The position numbers and the translations under genes are program-made. Shown one piece after another: positions 18,416 through 27,741 of a DNA stretch of 64,000 bases; positions within the stretch are counted from its first letter, which is position 1; each line of letters starts with the position of its first letter. This DNA comes from Hallella bergensis DSM 17361. Its GTDB lineage: Bacteria; Bacteroidota; Bacteroidia; Bacteroidales; Bacteroidaceae. The stretch covers positions 101,338-165,337 of the forward strand of contig NZ_GG704780.1 in assembly GCF_000160535.1 (NCBI RefSeq), given 5' to 3'. The notes under the pieces are model-generated. The model saw only the letters and a list, made by a program, of their open reading frames with translations, made no database searches and was not told the DNA's origin.

Positions 18416-19717
18416 CTATGCATAAATGAAGTTGAGGATAAAGATGACGGAAAGCACGATGAGTGTCCAGTTCAGTTCCTTCCATTTGCCGAGACATAGT
18501 TTGAGAATAACATAGCTCAGGATACCAAGGCAGATTCCGTCGGCAATGCTGTAGCACAGCACCATGGTGATCATGGTGATGAAGGCGGGGAAAGCTTCGG
18601 CGACATTGCCTAAGTCTATTTTTTTCACAGAATCAAGCATCAGCACACCAACCAAGACTAATGCACCCGATGTGGCAGCGGCAGGAATGAGTAGGAAGAT
18701 GGGGGAGAGGAGTAGGGCGAAGAGGAAGAGCACGCCGACCACGAAGCTCGTCATGCCGGTTCGACCGCCCTCGGCAATGCCCGAAGCGCTCTCGATGTAT
18801 GTGGTGATGGTGCTCGAACCGAGGAATGCCCCGCAGGTGGTACCGACGGCGTCGCTCATCATGGCCTCCTTCACTCTCGGAATGCTGCCGTCAGGGCGCA
18901 CGATTCCGGTTTTCTGTGCCAGTCCCACGAGGGTGCCCACAGTGTCGAAGATGTTGACAATGAGTAGCGAAATGACCACTAAGAGGGTGTTGTAGTTGAT
19001 TAGACCGTTGAAATCGAACTGGCAGAATGTGGGTGCAAGGCTGTGAGGGGCCGACACGGGAATCCAACCGTCGGGTATGATGGTAACCCCCATGGGGATG
19101 CCCACCGCTGTCGCGATGATGATGCCGTAGAACAGTGCTCCCTTGATCTGCTTGGCCATGAGTATTCCGCTGAGCATTATGGCTATGATGCCAAGGATGG
19201 ATATGGGCGTAAACTCGCCCAACCCTACGAAAGTTCCCTCCTTGGGCACGATGATTTCGGCATTTTTCAGACCAATGAAGGCAATGAACATGCCAATTCC
19301 ACCCGATATGGCATACCGTAGATTCTGCGGTATGGCATCGAGAATCATCTCGCGAATGTTGAAGAAGGTGATGAGTAGGAAGATGATTCCCTCAATGAGC
19401 ATGATGGCCAGCGACTGTTGCCAGGTATAGTTCATGGCTTGGCAGAGGGTGAAGGCAAAGAAAGCGTTGAGCCCCATGCTGGGGGCTTGGGCAAAGGGCA
19501 GCTTGGCCATGAAGGCCAATAGGAGGGTGGCGATGGCCGATGCCAGTGCGGTGGCCGTGAATAGCGCACCCTTGTCCATACCCGTGGTGGCGAGGACGGC
19601 TGGGTTGACGGCAAGAATGTAGCTCATGGTGAGGAATGTCGTGGCACCGGCAATAAGCTCTGTACGCCATGGGTTGACCGTGGGGCGGAACCCTAAAGCT
19701 TTCTCTAAGAATTTCAT
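18416..19717 (-). CDS. NCS2-family purine (adenine/guanine/hypoxanthine) permease, AzgA type
   Basis: 433 aa with 12 or more hydrophobic segments. TTFLTMSYILAVNP near the N-terminus and APSMGLNAFFAFT match the AzgA/PbuG branch of NCS2 permeases, which import purine bases with protons. The STITTYIESASGIAEGGRTG segment is the family signature in the second half. It starts 43 bp downstream of nudC in the same direction and may share its transcript, linking purine uptake with nucleotide turnover. The exact base specificity cannot be read from sequence. Confidence 0.88.
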   Translation of the reverse strand: MKFLEKALGFRPTVNPWRTELIAGATTFLTMSYILAVNPAVLATTGMDKGALFTATALASAIATLLLAFMAKLPFAQAPSMGLNAFFAFTLCQAMNYTWQQSLAIMLIEGIIFLLITFFNIREMILDAIPQNLRYAISGGIGMFIAFIGLKNAEIIVPKEGTFVGLGEFTPISILGIIAIMLSGILMAKQIKGALFYGIIIATAVGIPMGVTIIPDGWIPVSAPHSLAPTFCQFDFNGLINYNTLLVVISLLIVNIFDTVGTLVGLAQKTGIVRPDGSIPRVKEAMMSDAVGTTCGAFLGSSTITTYIESASGIAEGGRTGMTSFVVGVLFLFALLLSPIFLLIPAAATSGALVLVGVLMLDSVKKIDLGNVAEAFPAFITMITMVLCYSIADGICLGILSYVILKLCLGKWKELNWTLIVLSVIFILNFIYA

Positions 19718-19760
19718 AAATACTGTTTTTTTGATGGTTTTGTTTCTGCTTCTCGTGAGT

Positions 19761-20588
19761 TTAGTCTTGCTCGGACACGATGTTGTATTGTCTGAGCCAT
19801 GCGTCTATCAGCTTTCGGGCGATGGAAAGTTTTTGGGGAATGCGCGGCAGATTGTCGTATCTGAACCAGTTTCCCCTCGAAAGTTCGGATCGCTGCAAGT
19901 GTAGTTCGCCGGAAACAAAGTCGGCATTGAAGCCCACCATCAGCCCACAGGGGTAGGGCCAAGGCTGTGATCCGAAGTAGGTGATGTTGTCGATGCTGAT
20001 CCCTGTTTCCTCCATCACCTCGCGGCGGACGGCTTCTTCCAGCGTCTCGCCGGTCTCCACGAATCCTGCCACGAGTCCGTAAAAGTCTGATTTGAAGTTT
20101 TTGGCATGCACCAAAAGAACTTCGTCGCCACGATGTATCAGCACGATGACGGCTGTGGCAAGCTGTGGCCACACCTCCTTGCCACACTCCGTGCAACGTT
20201 TGGAGATATCGGTATGCATGCGCATGGGTGCTCCGCATACCCCGCAAAACTTGGTGTTGCTGTCCCAATAGAGCAGTTCGCGGCATTTACCGGCCTTGAC
20301 ATAGAACTCGTGGGGGAGGTGATAGTACGACTCTCGCAGGCCTACGAACTCGTAACCGTTGCTGGCAAGCTCGGTGTTGGTGACCTCCAGATCGTGCGGA
20401 TTGTCCATGTTGAAGGCCTTTACCGGGCTTCCATCGTCCATGGGCGAGATGTTCAGGATGTGAGTCCACGGGTGGATTCTGACGGGCACATCATCGCATC
20501 GCGGTACCGTCAATGAGCCGTCGTACTGCCTTTGGAGCATCAGGTCGGTCTTGCTGAATATGAAATAATAACTGCCCAAGCCTCTCAA
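19761..20588 (-). CDS. nudC: NAD(H) pyrophosphatase / RNA decapping Nudix hydrolase NudC
   Basis: 275 aa. The order is a beta-rich N-terminal domain, a four-Cys zinc site (CGVC...CTEC), and a Nudix domain with the box GFVETGETLEEAVRREVMEE. SQPWPYP follows, matching the SQPWPFP motif that defines NADH pyrophosphatases. The protein splits NAD(H) to NMN(H) and AMP and, in characterised members, removes 5' NAD caps from RNA. No ATG is in frame before the beta-strand SYYFIF. The first usable codon is TTG at 20586-20588, two bases after the stop of the 5'-nucleotidase, which suggests translational coupling. The first internal ATG (20540) would remove the first strand. Confidence 0.9.
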   Translation of the reverse strand: MRGLGSYYFIFSKTDLMLQRQYDGSLTVPRCDDVPVRIHPWTHILNISPMDDGSPVKAFNMDNPHDLEVTNTELASNGYEFVGLRESYYHLPHEFYVKAGKCRELLYWDSNTKFCGVCGAPMRMHTDISKRCTECGKEVWPQLATAVIVLIHRGDEVLLVHAKNFKSDFYGLVAGFVETGETLEEAVRREVMEETGISIDNITYFGSQPWPYPCGLMVGFNADFVSGELHLQRSELSRGNWFRYDNLPRIPQKLSIARKLIDAWLRQYNIVSEQD

Positions 20589-20590
20589 AC

Positions 20591-22369
20591 TTAATCATTC
20601 GCACGTTGCTGTGCCGCCCGTTGCTGACGATGGCCGAACAACAACTGTCTGTCTCTCTCGGCGGCAGGCTTTACCCATGCCTCGGGCACGAATCGCCAGT
20701 TGTGGTTTGGCTTGGGATTCAGGACGCGAGCCTTTCTGATTTCCTCCATGAGATAGTGGCGTTGGTCTTTGTCCGAACGCCACACGATGCGACGCTCAAG
20801 GTCTTCTTTCGCAATGCCGGCACCTCGGGTGAGAAGTTCTCCGCCCCCATTGGCGCGATAACTGTTGACGGCTACCTTGTACCATGCTTTCTCGTCGAAC
20901 GGCCTGCCATTGCTCATTTGCAGTATTTTCACCTTTTGTCCGTTGGGCTTGGTCACGTCCACTTCGTAGTCTATGCCTGCGGCGGAGTCGAAATTGAAGG
21001 TGAAATTCTTGAAGCCATAACGCTGGGCATCGCCACGGCTGGTGCTGTCGAGCAGCAGGAGGTGGTCGTTGGGCGAGGTCATCGTGTTGACCCATTGGTC
21101 GTAGCTCATCTCCAAATGGCGGCGAATCTCCTCTCCCGTCATCCGGATGACATAGAGTTGGTTCTCGTATTTATAAAGATTGAACATGTCGCTCACGCGT
21201 ACTGGCCCCTGACTGATATGTTCATCAAACGACAGAGGGGCGTTGAATGAGATGTCGGCTCCGGTGACTTGCAACTGCAAGTTGAGTATAAGGTCGTTGA
21301 AAGCCGAGTTTCCGAAGTAGCTGTCGCGGGTGTAAATGGTCTGCCCAAACTCCCCGATCACCTCGTCGGCATAGCTGCTTACTTTCGCAGTGAAGAATTT
21401 AAAGTGGTTTGTAAAATCCTGATCAACAGGCTCGTCTACCATGCTTGGCAACTTGCACCCTGCGCTGACGAGTTGCCATTTGCCCTTGTTCCTTTCAAGT
21501 GTGAGCGTTGCTTCGCCCACGGCCATGGCATTGTTGGCCGGGTTCATACACAGCACGTATCTGCCGGCATTGTTTTTAATGGTTTCCAGGAATCGTGTGT
21601 GGTCGTGTCCAAACATGATGACATTGAAGCCCGGCACCTCGCGTGCTATCGTGAGTGAGGCATCTTCTGTGTAGTCGGGCGTGGTGATGCCACCCTCGCG
21701 ACCCGAGTGAAACAGTCCGACAATCACGTCGGGCTTCTCTTTCTCTTTCAGAATCTTGACCCACCGGCGTGCCGAAGCCACCATCTCCTCAAAGTGCAGC
21801 CCCGTCCATAGCTCCTTGGGCAACCAGTTGGGAATGGCTGGTGTAATCATGCCGAGCACCGCAATCTTCACCCCACTGCGTTTCAGGATCGTGTAAGGCT
21901 CTACGTATGGTTTTCCCGTGGCTGTGTCGATAATGTTCGCTCCCAGCACAGGGCAGTCCAGTTCCGATATCCATTTGTCGTAAACCTTGTGTCCGGTTTC
22001 CACGTCATGATTGCCAATGGTTTGTGCATCATAGCGCATATAGTTGATCAGGTCGGCGGCAATATTATGGCCCAACGTGTCAATATAATTGGAATAATAG
22101 GTCACGGGCTGTCCCTGCAGTATGTCTCCGTTTTCGAGCAGGATAACATTTTCGCCATATTCTGCCCTCAATCGGTTGACATAACTGCTCACACGAGCCA
22201 GCGAGCCGGCCTTGGGCTTGCGGTTGATAAAGTCGTAGGGGAAGAACGAGCCGTGCACGTCGGTTGTCCCTACTATCTTTATGGTTACGGTTTTTCCCTT
22301 GGCTTGTAACATTGTACAATTTAAAAAGCAGAGTGATATCACGATCCCTGCAAGCAAAATTCTCTTCAT
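20591..22369 (-). CDS. secreted bifunctional metallophosphatase/5'-nucleotidase (UshA-like)
   Basis: 592 aa with a signal peptide (residues 1-24, ending LQAKG). The N-terminal calcineurin-like metallophosphatase has GTTDVHG, GNHDVE and MFGHDHTR, which bind the two metals. The C-terminal 5_nucleotid_C domain (about 340-560) provides nucleotide binding. It should hydrolyse periplasmic nucleotides or cyclic phosphodiesters to nucleosides. It lies between ettA and nudC on the same strand, with 2 bp to nudC. The products could feed the purine permease further downstream, which is inference from gene order. Confidence 0.88.
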   Translation of the reverse strand: MKRILLAGIVISLCFLNCTMLQAKGKTVTIKIVGTTDVHGSFFPYDFINRKPKAGSLARVSSYVNRLRAEYGENVILLENGDILQGQPVTYYSNYIDTLGHNIAADLINYMRYDAQTIGNHDVETGHKVYDKWISELDCPVLGANIIDTATGKPYVEPYTILKRSGVKIAVLGMITPAIPNWLPKELWTGLHFEEMVASARRWVKILKEKEKPDVIVGLFHSGREGGITTPDYTEDASLTIAREVPGFNVIMFGHDHTRFLETIKNNAGRYVLCMNPANNAMAVGEATLTLERNKGKWQLVSAGCKLPSMVDEPVDQDFTNHFKFFTAKVSSYADEVIGEFGQTIYTRDSYFGNSAFNDLILNLQLQVTGADISFNAPLSFDEHISQGPVRVSDMFNLYKYENQLYVIRMTGEEIRRHLEMSYDQWVNTMTSPNDHLLLLDSTSRGDAQRYGFKNFTFNFDSAAGIDYEVDVTKPNGQKVKILQMSNGRPFDEKAWYKVAVNSYRANGGGELLTRGAGIAKEDLERRIVWRSDKDQRHYLMEEIRKARVLNPKPNHNWRFVPEAWVKPAAERDRQLLFGHRQQRAAQQRAND

Positions 22370-22413
22370 TTCTTATAGCGTTTTATAGCTTTGGACCATG
22401 GAATTGAGTCAAA

Positions 22414-24111
22414 TCAGTCTTCCATCAGCTTGCGATAGCGACCCTTTTTGATTTCTTCGTTGCCCGACCGGCGTGCCTTATCGATTTCGTATTCAGAATA
22501 GCTGCCTTCGAAATACACCACTTCGCCATCGCCCTCAAAGGCAAGAATATGTGTACAGATGCGGTCGAGGAACCAGCGGTCGTGACTGATGACCACGGCA
22601 CAGCCCGCAAACGACTCCAAGCCTTCTTCGAGCGCGCGCAGCGTATTCACGTCGATGTCGTTGGTCGGCTCGTCGAGCAACAGCACGTTTCCTTCTTGTT
22701 TCAGGGCCAGTGCCAGTTGCAGACGGTTTCGCTCACCACCCGAGAGCACGCCGCAGAGTTTGTTTTGGTCGACGCCCGAGAAGTTGAAGCGCGACAGATA
22801 AGCCCGCGCGTTAATGTCGCGGCCACCCATGCGAAAGGTCTCGTTGCCCTGCGATATCACGTCATAGACCGACTTGTTGGGGTCGATGTCCTTATGTTGC
22901 TGGTCCACGTAGGCCAGTTTCACAGTCTCGCCCACCTCGAAGGTGCCGCCATCGACCGTTTCCAAGCCCATAATCAGGCGGAACAGCGTGGTTTTGCCCG
23001 CACCATTGGGGCCGATAACACCCACGATACCATTGGGGGGAAGCATGAAGTTGAGGTCTTTGAAGAGCACCTTCTCGCCAAAAGCCTTCTGCACATGCTG
23101 GGCCTCAATCACCTTGTTGCCCAGACGCGGACCGTTGGGGATAAAGATTTCGAGCTTCTCTTCGCGCTCCTTCTGTTCTTGGTTAAGCATTTGGTCGTAC
23201 GATTTCAGACGAGCCTTACCCTTGGCCTGTCGTGCCTTGGGAGCCATGCGCACCCACTCCAACTCTCGTTCCAGAGTCTTGCGGCGCTTCGAAGCCGTCT
23301 TCTCCTCTTGCGCCATGCGCTGGGTTTTCTGTTCGAGCCACGAGGAATAGTTGCCCTTCCATGGGATGCCCTCGCCGCGGTCGAGTTCCAATATCCACCC
23401 GCTCACATCATCGAGGAAGTAGCGGTCGTGGGTCACAGCAATCACCGTGCCTTCGTATTGCTGCAAATGCTGCTCCAGCCAGTCGATGCTTTCGGCGTCG
23501 AGGTGGTTGGTAGGCTCATCGAGCAACAGTACGTCTGGCTTTTGCAGGAGCAGTCGGCAGAGTGCCACGCGGCGGCGTTCTCCACCCGAAAGGTGGGTGA
23601 TGGCCTGGTCGCCAGAGGGGCAGCGCAGTGCGGCCATGGCGCGCTCGAGCTTGGAGTCCATGTTCCAGGCATCGGTGGCATCGATAATGTCCTGCACCTC
23701 GGCCTGTCGTTTCATCAGTGCGTCCATCTTGTCTTGGTCGCTGTAGTATTCTTCCTCGCCAAACTTCCGATTGATTTCATCGTACTCGGCCAGTGCGTCG
23801 TACACCTGCTGAACACCCTCCATAATGTTCTCCTTGACCGTTTTTTCCTCGTTCAAGGGAGGATCCTGCGGCAGATAACCCACGCTGTAGCCCGGACTCC
23901 ACACCACCTCACCCGATGTGGGCTGCTCAATGCCCGCGATGATTTTCATCAGCGTGGACTTACCCGCACCGTTCAGGCCGATAATTCCTATTTTTGCACC
24001 ATAGAAGAACGAGAGGTATATGTCCTTCAGAATCTGTTTTTGGTTCTGGGGGATAATCTTTGACACTCCCACCATCGAGAAGATAATCTTCTTGTCGTCT
24101 ACTGTTGCCAT
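22414..24111 (-). CDS. ettA: energy-dependent translational throttle protein EttA (ABC-F)
   Basis: 565 aa with two ATP-binding cassettes and no membrane segments. The first has GLNGAGKST and LSGGERRRVALCRLLL, the second GPNGAGKT and LSGGERNRLQLALAL. They are joined by an ABC-F linker with KGKARLKSYDQMLNQE. GYLPQDPPLNEEKTV in the first cassette is characteristic of EttA. It binds the ribosomal E site and gates translation according to ATP/ADP level. Length matches the family (about 555-565). Transcription could start at the TATATTTG near 24260-24267, leaving a 150-nt leader that contains a hairpin. Confidence 0.95.
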   Translation of the reverse strand: MATVDDKKIIFSMVGVSKIIPQNQKQILKDIYLSFFYGAKIGIIGLNGAGKSTLMKIIAGIEQPTSGEVVWSPGYSVGYLPQDPPLNEEKTVKENIMEGVQQVYDALAEYDEINRKFGEEEYYSDQDKMDALMKRQAEVQDIIDATDAWNMDSKLERAMAALRCPSGDQAITHLSGGERRRVALCRLLLQKPDVLLLDEPTNHLDAESIDWLEQHLQQYEGTVIAVTHDRYFLDDVSGWILELDRGEGIPWKGNYSSWLEQKTQRMAQEEKTASKRRKTLERELEWVRMAPKARQAKGKARLKSYDQMLNQEQKEREEKLEIFIPNGPRLGNKVIEAQHVQKAFGEKVLFKDLNFMLPPNGIVGVIGPNGAGKTTLFRLIMGLETVDGGTFEVGETVKLAYVDQQHKDIDPNKSVYDVISQGNETFRMGGRDINARAYLSRFNFSGVDQNKLCGVLSGGERNRLQLALALKQEGNVLLLDEPTNDIDVNTLRALEEGLESFAGCAVVISHDRWFLDRICTHILAFEGDGEVVYFEGSYSEYEIDKARRSGNEEIKKGRYRKLMED

Positions 24112-24207
24112 GTATCGTTTGTATTATTATGATTTCTAATTTGTCATGCCACTATTGCTCCATTGCATCAACGACTGCAGAGACAGTAGCATCTACAAGT
24201 AAAACCG

Positions 24208-24236
24208 CGCGGTGCAGGCTTTGTGTCCGCACCGCG
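24208..24236 (-). terminator. hairpin between a secreted-protein gene and ettA
   Basis: 8-bp GC stem (24208-24215 with 24229-24236) plus two inner pairs across a one-base bulge. On the minus strand it is followed by CGGTTTTAC. It could terminate the transcript ending at 24314. If the -7-like TATATTTG at 24260-24267 is used, it would instead sit in the ettA leader. Confidence 0.4.
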
Positions 24237-24313
24237 TTCGTTACATTTGACTGCTTCTGCAAATATACTCATTTCGTTTTGAAAAAGCATCAACAATCAC
24301 CGAAAATATCTTT

Positions 24314-25363
24314 TCAGAAACTGTTTTTGGGTTCCTCAGCCTCGCCACCGTATGTGCCCCATATATAGTTTGCCCATTCTATAGAGGTTTCGTCCACATT
24401 TTTATGGTCTTTGATTTCAATTATTTTCTGCTTTCGCATCAACTTCGGCCAACCGTTGAAGAAATAGTGATAGTCCTCTAAATTGGTAACGGTCATTTGG
24501 GTGTTAAGGCTGTCAACCATCAGTTGCTGAAGTTTCCCGGCCACTTCGCCCGTAGCCAACACGTTGAAAACATTGCCAATCAAAGCTGCCGCCTCTTCCC
24601 CGGACAGCGTGGTGACAGTGTTTGACTGTATCGCATAATCGCCTTCGTAATCCTCGTCAGGGTCTTCAACGGCTTCATAGCTGGCCCAAAACTTGGTGTG
24701 CGACGGGAAAGATGTGGAGTCGTCGACTTCCGTCGTGCCTATTTTCACCTGTCCGCCATGCAGGTCGAACAGCATCTTCACTTCTTCATAGGCATCCATC
24801 ACTCCGGCCTCGTTTATAAATTTCAAGGCCAATACCGACTCCATTCGCTGCCGGGGCATCACGCTGTCGAGCTCCGGACTCTTGGCATAGAGCGAGTCGA
24901 GCATCATTTTGTTGCCTTTCTTCATCGCGTCGCGTATCTCCCGCCAATTGGTGAGATGTGTCAGCTGCCCCATTTCGTCCATCAGAAACTCCGGACGCAG
25001 GTTTCGGGTTAGGTTCCATAGCGCCTCATACATCAGCTTGTCACTGCTCTTGGCGGTGTCATTATATTCAAAACTCAAAGGAATATACACCAATTTATAC
25101 CCATCGGGTGTGGAGTCGGTAACAACAAGTTGGAACTTCTCCGTCAGGCGATGCACCTCCGTCGTATCACCGGCATTCACCTTCCACTTTCGCGATTCGT
25201 AATTATAGGTTGTCGTGTCGTGGTTGCAGAAGAAAGCCACGATGTTGATAGTTGTGTCAGGTTCCGTTGTCTCGAAAGCAGGCTGCTGCGCCCACATTGG
25301 ACTGGCAACACATGCTACCAAAAAACTGAGCAGTGCCATTTTGGCTCGAACGTATTTGCTCAT
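24314..25363 (-). CDS. secreted protein of unknown function
   Basis: 349 aa from the ATG at 25361-25363, giving a normal signal peptide (MSKYVRAKMALLSF...SPMWAQ). A Met 11 codons upstream is less suitable. The mature protein is acidic and mixed alpha/beta, with DTTINIVAFFCNHDTTTYNY near the start and an acidic loop EAVEDPDEDYEGDY near residue 240. I do not recognise a family. It probably acts in the periplasm or at the outer membrane. A TATATTTG box lies at 25394-25401 on the minus strand, in the divergent gap shared with the Sel1-like gene. Confidence 0.7.
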   Translation of the reverse strand: MSKYVRAKMALLSFLVACVASPMWAQQPAFETTEPDTTINIVAFFCNHDTTTYNYESRKWKVNAGDTTEVHRLTEKFQLVVTDSTPDGYKLVYIPLSFEYNDTAKSSDKLMYEALWNLTRNLRPEFLMDEMGQLTHLTNWREIRDAMKKGNKMMLDSLYAKSPELDSVMPRQRMESVLALKFINEAGVMDAYEEVKMLFDLHGGQVKIGTTEVDDSTSFPSHTKFWASYEAVEDPDEDYEGDYAIQSNTVTTLSGEEAAALIGNVFNVLATGEVAGKLQQLMVDSLNTQMTVTNLEDYHYFFNGWPKLMRKQKIIEIKDHKNVDETSIEWANYIWGTYGGEAEEPKNSF

Positions 25364-25453
25364 AACATTGAAAAAATAAATATTATCTGCTTGCAAATAT
25401 ATGGAAAATCAGTGATAATATAAATATTTTAAGCATAAAAAACAGATAAAAAA

Positions 25454-25834
25454 ATGAGTTCACAACCAGTCCGCAATTATTTTCTTAAAAGACCAAAAGA
25501 AATCATGAGCAAGCTGTGGAGGTCATTTTTTGGTTACTTCGACGACAACTCCAACGAAAGTTATGGCGAGGCCGTAGGACGTGCCAAGAAGTTGTTGAGC
25601 GAAGGCAACTATGAGGACGCATGTCGCATTATGCGCTATGCCGAAAAGCAGGAACATGCCGAGGCCATGTACCTGCTGACACGGTGTTATTGGCACGGAC
25701 GTGGTGTCCACGAAGATGCCGGGCGTGCCATATCCCTGTGGCGACAGTCGGCCACATGGGGATATGAACCTGTCATTGAGCGCAGCGAGGCGCTGGAAGC
25801 TGCCCGGGAACAAGCGGAGCGACAGGGTGGGTAG
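25454..25834 (+). CDS. small Sel1/TPR-like repeat protein
   Basis: 126 aa, probably cytoplasmic. The second half matches a Sel1 repeat: AEAMYLLTRCYWHGRGVHED followed by AGRAISLWRQSATWG. A preceding helical hairpin (YGEAVGRAKKLLSEGNYEDACRIM) resembles a TPR unit. Such repeats mediate protein-protein contacts, and no partner is evident. A second ATG at 25505 (MSKLWRSFFGYF) is an equally plausible start. It is convergent with ridA, with only 5 bp between stop codons. Confidence 0.7.
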   Translation: MSSQPVRNYFLKRPKEIMSKLWRSFFGYFDDNSNESYGEAVGRAKKLLSEGNYEDACRIMRYAEKQEHAEAMYLLTRCYWHGRGVHEDAGRAISLWRQSATWGYEPVIERSEALEAAREQAERQGG

Positions 25835-25839
25835 TTCCT

Positions 25840-26220
25840 TTATATTTCAGATGCTATGCACTCGATTTCCACGCGTGCATTCTTGGGCAGTGTCTTGATG
25901 GCGATGGCCGAGCGAGCCGGGAAGGGCTTTTCGAAGAACTCGGCATACACCTCGTTCATCTCTGCAAAGTCGGCCATGTCGGCCAGAAAGACCGTGGTCT
26001 TCACCACCTGACTCATCTTGAGACCCTCGGCCTCGAGTATATTCTTCATGTTGGTCAGGCTCTGGCGCGTCAGTTCCTTGATGCCGCCTTCGGCAAAGTT
26101 GCCCGTTGCGGGATCCACGGGGAGCTGCCCGCTCACAAATACCAAATTTCCGGCATGGATGGCCTGGCTGTATGGGCCGATGGCTGCCGGTGCCTTGTCT
26201 GTGTTGATAGCTTTCATCAT
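25840..26220 (-). CDS. ridA: RidA-family enamine/imine deaminase
   Basis: 126 aa, the usual length. GPYSQAIHAGNLVFVSGQLPVDP at the start and the C-terminal PARSAIAIKTLPKNARVEIECIA are the family signatures. The catalytic Arg sits in PARSAI and the Glu in VEIE. RidA trimers hydrolyse reactive 2-aminoacrylate made by PLP enzymes. It starts with two consecutive Met codons. A minus-strand TACTTTTG box lies at 26252-26259. Confidence 0.93.
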   Translation of the reverse strand: MMKAINTDKAPAAIGPYSQAIHAGNLVFVSGQLPVDPATGNFAEGGIKELTRQSLTNMKNILEAEGLKMSQVVKTTVFLADMADFAEMNEVYAEFFEKPFPARSAIAIKTLPKNARVEIECIASEI

Positions 26221-26417
26221 GATGGGTATTTAGAAAAATTGAATGTATATGCAAAAGTAAGCATTTGTTTCTGATTATCGGACTCTTCTTTCCAAAAATT
26301 GAAACAGACCACTCTTTTTCTCAAGAATAATGCCTAATTTTGCCGTCAGGCAAGCGGTGCGGCGCACAGCCCGCTGCTTGTTGTAATACAAAGGAAGATT
26401 TCTAAACCAGTAAAAAG

Positions 26418-27443
26418 ATGATATACGTCATACGAAACGGCCACGAATACGGTCCTTACGATGAGGCCATGGTGGCCTGGTATGTGGAGGGAGGCAAGTT
26501 GTTGAAAAACGACAGGGCGCGCGATGCCTTGACGGGCGAAGAGGGAACCGTGGCCGATTTTCTCGAGCGGAAAGGGTTCGACCCCAAGGTTCGGGACAAA
26601 GGTACGCTGCGTGAACAGCTCCGCGCCATTGGTTCTGAGTTTATATTTCCCAAGGAAGACATCGCCAGGCACTGGAGGGCGCACGACAGTCAGCTGCTCG
26701 TGTTGGCTGTCGTGGGACTCTCCCTCTCGGTGCTCATGATGCTTCCGCTTGGCGGATATCTTGTGTTTTATGCCGTGTCCCTATATTTTGCCGTTATCTG
26801 GGGCCTGTTTTTCTATTATCTTTTCCGCACGCGCCAAGTCAACATCAAGACCACTGTTTCCGTGTTCTTCCTCACCCAGATTGCTGTCTTCGTTATCTTT
26901 TCCGGACTCAACCGGCTCAACCTGTTCTATGCCTTTACCAATGCCGCTTTCCCCGTCAATGCCATTGGCTTCATATTGGGTGTTGGACTGACCGAGGAGT
27001 TTGTCAAGATGCTTCCGCTGCTCTATCTGGTGCATCGTTCACGCGAACCCCTGCTACCTCAGACGTTAGTATATTATGGTTTGATGTCGGGCATCGCCTT
27101 CGGAGTATTTGAGGGCGTGCAGTATCAGATCACCATCAATGTTCAGGCCGACTACACCACGGCCTTTCTCCTTAACATAGCCCGTCTCACCTCCTTGCCT
27201 TTCCTTCATGCCCTTTGGGGTGGCATATGCGGCTATTTTGTAGGCTTTGCCAATCTCTATCCCCGATACCGCAAGTCGCTCTATGTGCTTGCGCTGGCCG
27301 TACCTGCCGTGCTTCATGGCTTGTACGACTCGTTTGCGTCGGCCATCTATATTGGTTCCTTGGCCATAGCCTTCATCAGTGTGCTGGCCTTGATGAGCTA
27401 TCTTGGCAAGAGCAACCACTTCCGTGACAGGCTTCGCGAGTAG
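26418..27443 (+). CDS. PrsW-family intramembrane protease with N-terminal GYF_2-like domain
   Basis: 341 aa. Residues 1-70 (YVIRNGHEYGPYDEAMVAWYVEGG) resemble the GYF_2 domain found in bacterial membrane proteins. About eight membrane segments follow. The PrsW catalytic motifs are all present: GLTEEFVKMLP (double Glu), GIAFGVFEGVQY, PFLHALWG and VLHGLYDSF. PrsW-type enzymes cleave membrane substrates such as anti-sigma factors. No sigma or anti-sigma gene is adjacent, so the substrate is unknown. TAATTTTG at 26335-26342 is a likely -7 box. The gene ends at a strong hairpin. Confidence 0.87.
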   Translation: MIYVIRNGHEYGPYDEAMVAWYVEGGKLLKNDRARDALTGEEGTVADFLERKGFDPKVRDKGTLREQLRAIGSEFIFPKEDIARHWRAHDSQLLVLAVVGLSLSVLMMLPLGGYLVFYAVSLYFAVIWGLFFYYLFRTRQVNIKTTVSVFFLTQIAVFVIFSGLNRLNLFYAFTNAAFPVNAIGFILGVGLTEEFVKMLPLLYLVHRSREPLLPQTLVYYGLMSGIAFGVFEGVQYQITINVQADYTTAFLLNIARLTSLPFLHALWGGICGYFVGFANLYPRYRKSLYVLALAVPAVLHGLYDSFASAIYIGSLAIAFISVLALMSYLGKSNHFRDRLRE

Positions 27444-27472
27444 TGTTTTTGAAGGTAGATATACAGCAAAAC

Positions 27473-27506
27473 CAAGCCGGGCAACGAAAATTCGTTGCCC
27501 GGCTTG
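27473..27506 (-). terminator. terminator hairpin between PrsW gene and tRNA-Lys pair
   Basis: Perfect 16-bp inverted repeat (27473-27488 with 27491-27506, core GCCGGGCAACGAA) with a minimal loop. On the minus strand it is followed by TTGGTTTTG, fitting termination of the tRNA-Lys transcript. It may also stop the convergent PrsW transcript. Confidence 0.8.
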
Positions 27507-27512
27507 CGTAAG

Positions 27513-27585
27513 TACACCCTTAGGGATTCGAACCCTAGACCCACTGATTAAGAGTCAGTTGCTCTACCAACTGAGCTAAGGGTGC
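27513..27585 (-). tRNA. tRNA-Lys(CTT), copy 2
   Basis: 73-nt cloverleaf on the minus strand. Anticodon loop CTCTTAA (anticodon CTT) is closed by ACTGA/TCAGT, and the T-arm has GGTTCGAATCC. The acceptor stem starts with a G1-U72 wobble (GCACCCT against AGGGTGT). CCA is not encoded. Identical to the copy at 27611-27683. Confidence 0.95.
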
Positions 27586-27610
27586 ATGAAAAGCGACCTT
27601 GAACGATGAG

Positions 27611-27683
27611 TACACCCTTAGGGATTCGAACCCTAGACCCACTGATTAAGAGTCAGTTGCTCTACCAACTGAGCTAAGGGTGC
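27611..27683 (-). tRNA. tRNA-Lys(CTT), copy 1
   Basis: Identical in sequence to the next copy and offset by 98 nt, so a recent tandem duplication. It is the promoter-proximal copy. The identity extends a few bases past the tRNA on each side. Confidence 0.95.
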
Positions 27684-27741
27684 ATGGTCTCATGCGTTGG
27701 GAAGCGTGCCTATGAAAGACACATCCTTTTCAAAACGTTTG

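Noticed and set aside
22549..24063. 504-codon open frame antisense to ettA
   Set aside because: It is complementary to a fully recognised ABC-F gene and has no domain of its own.
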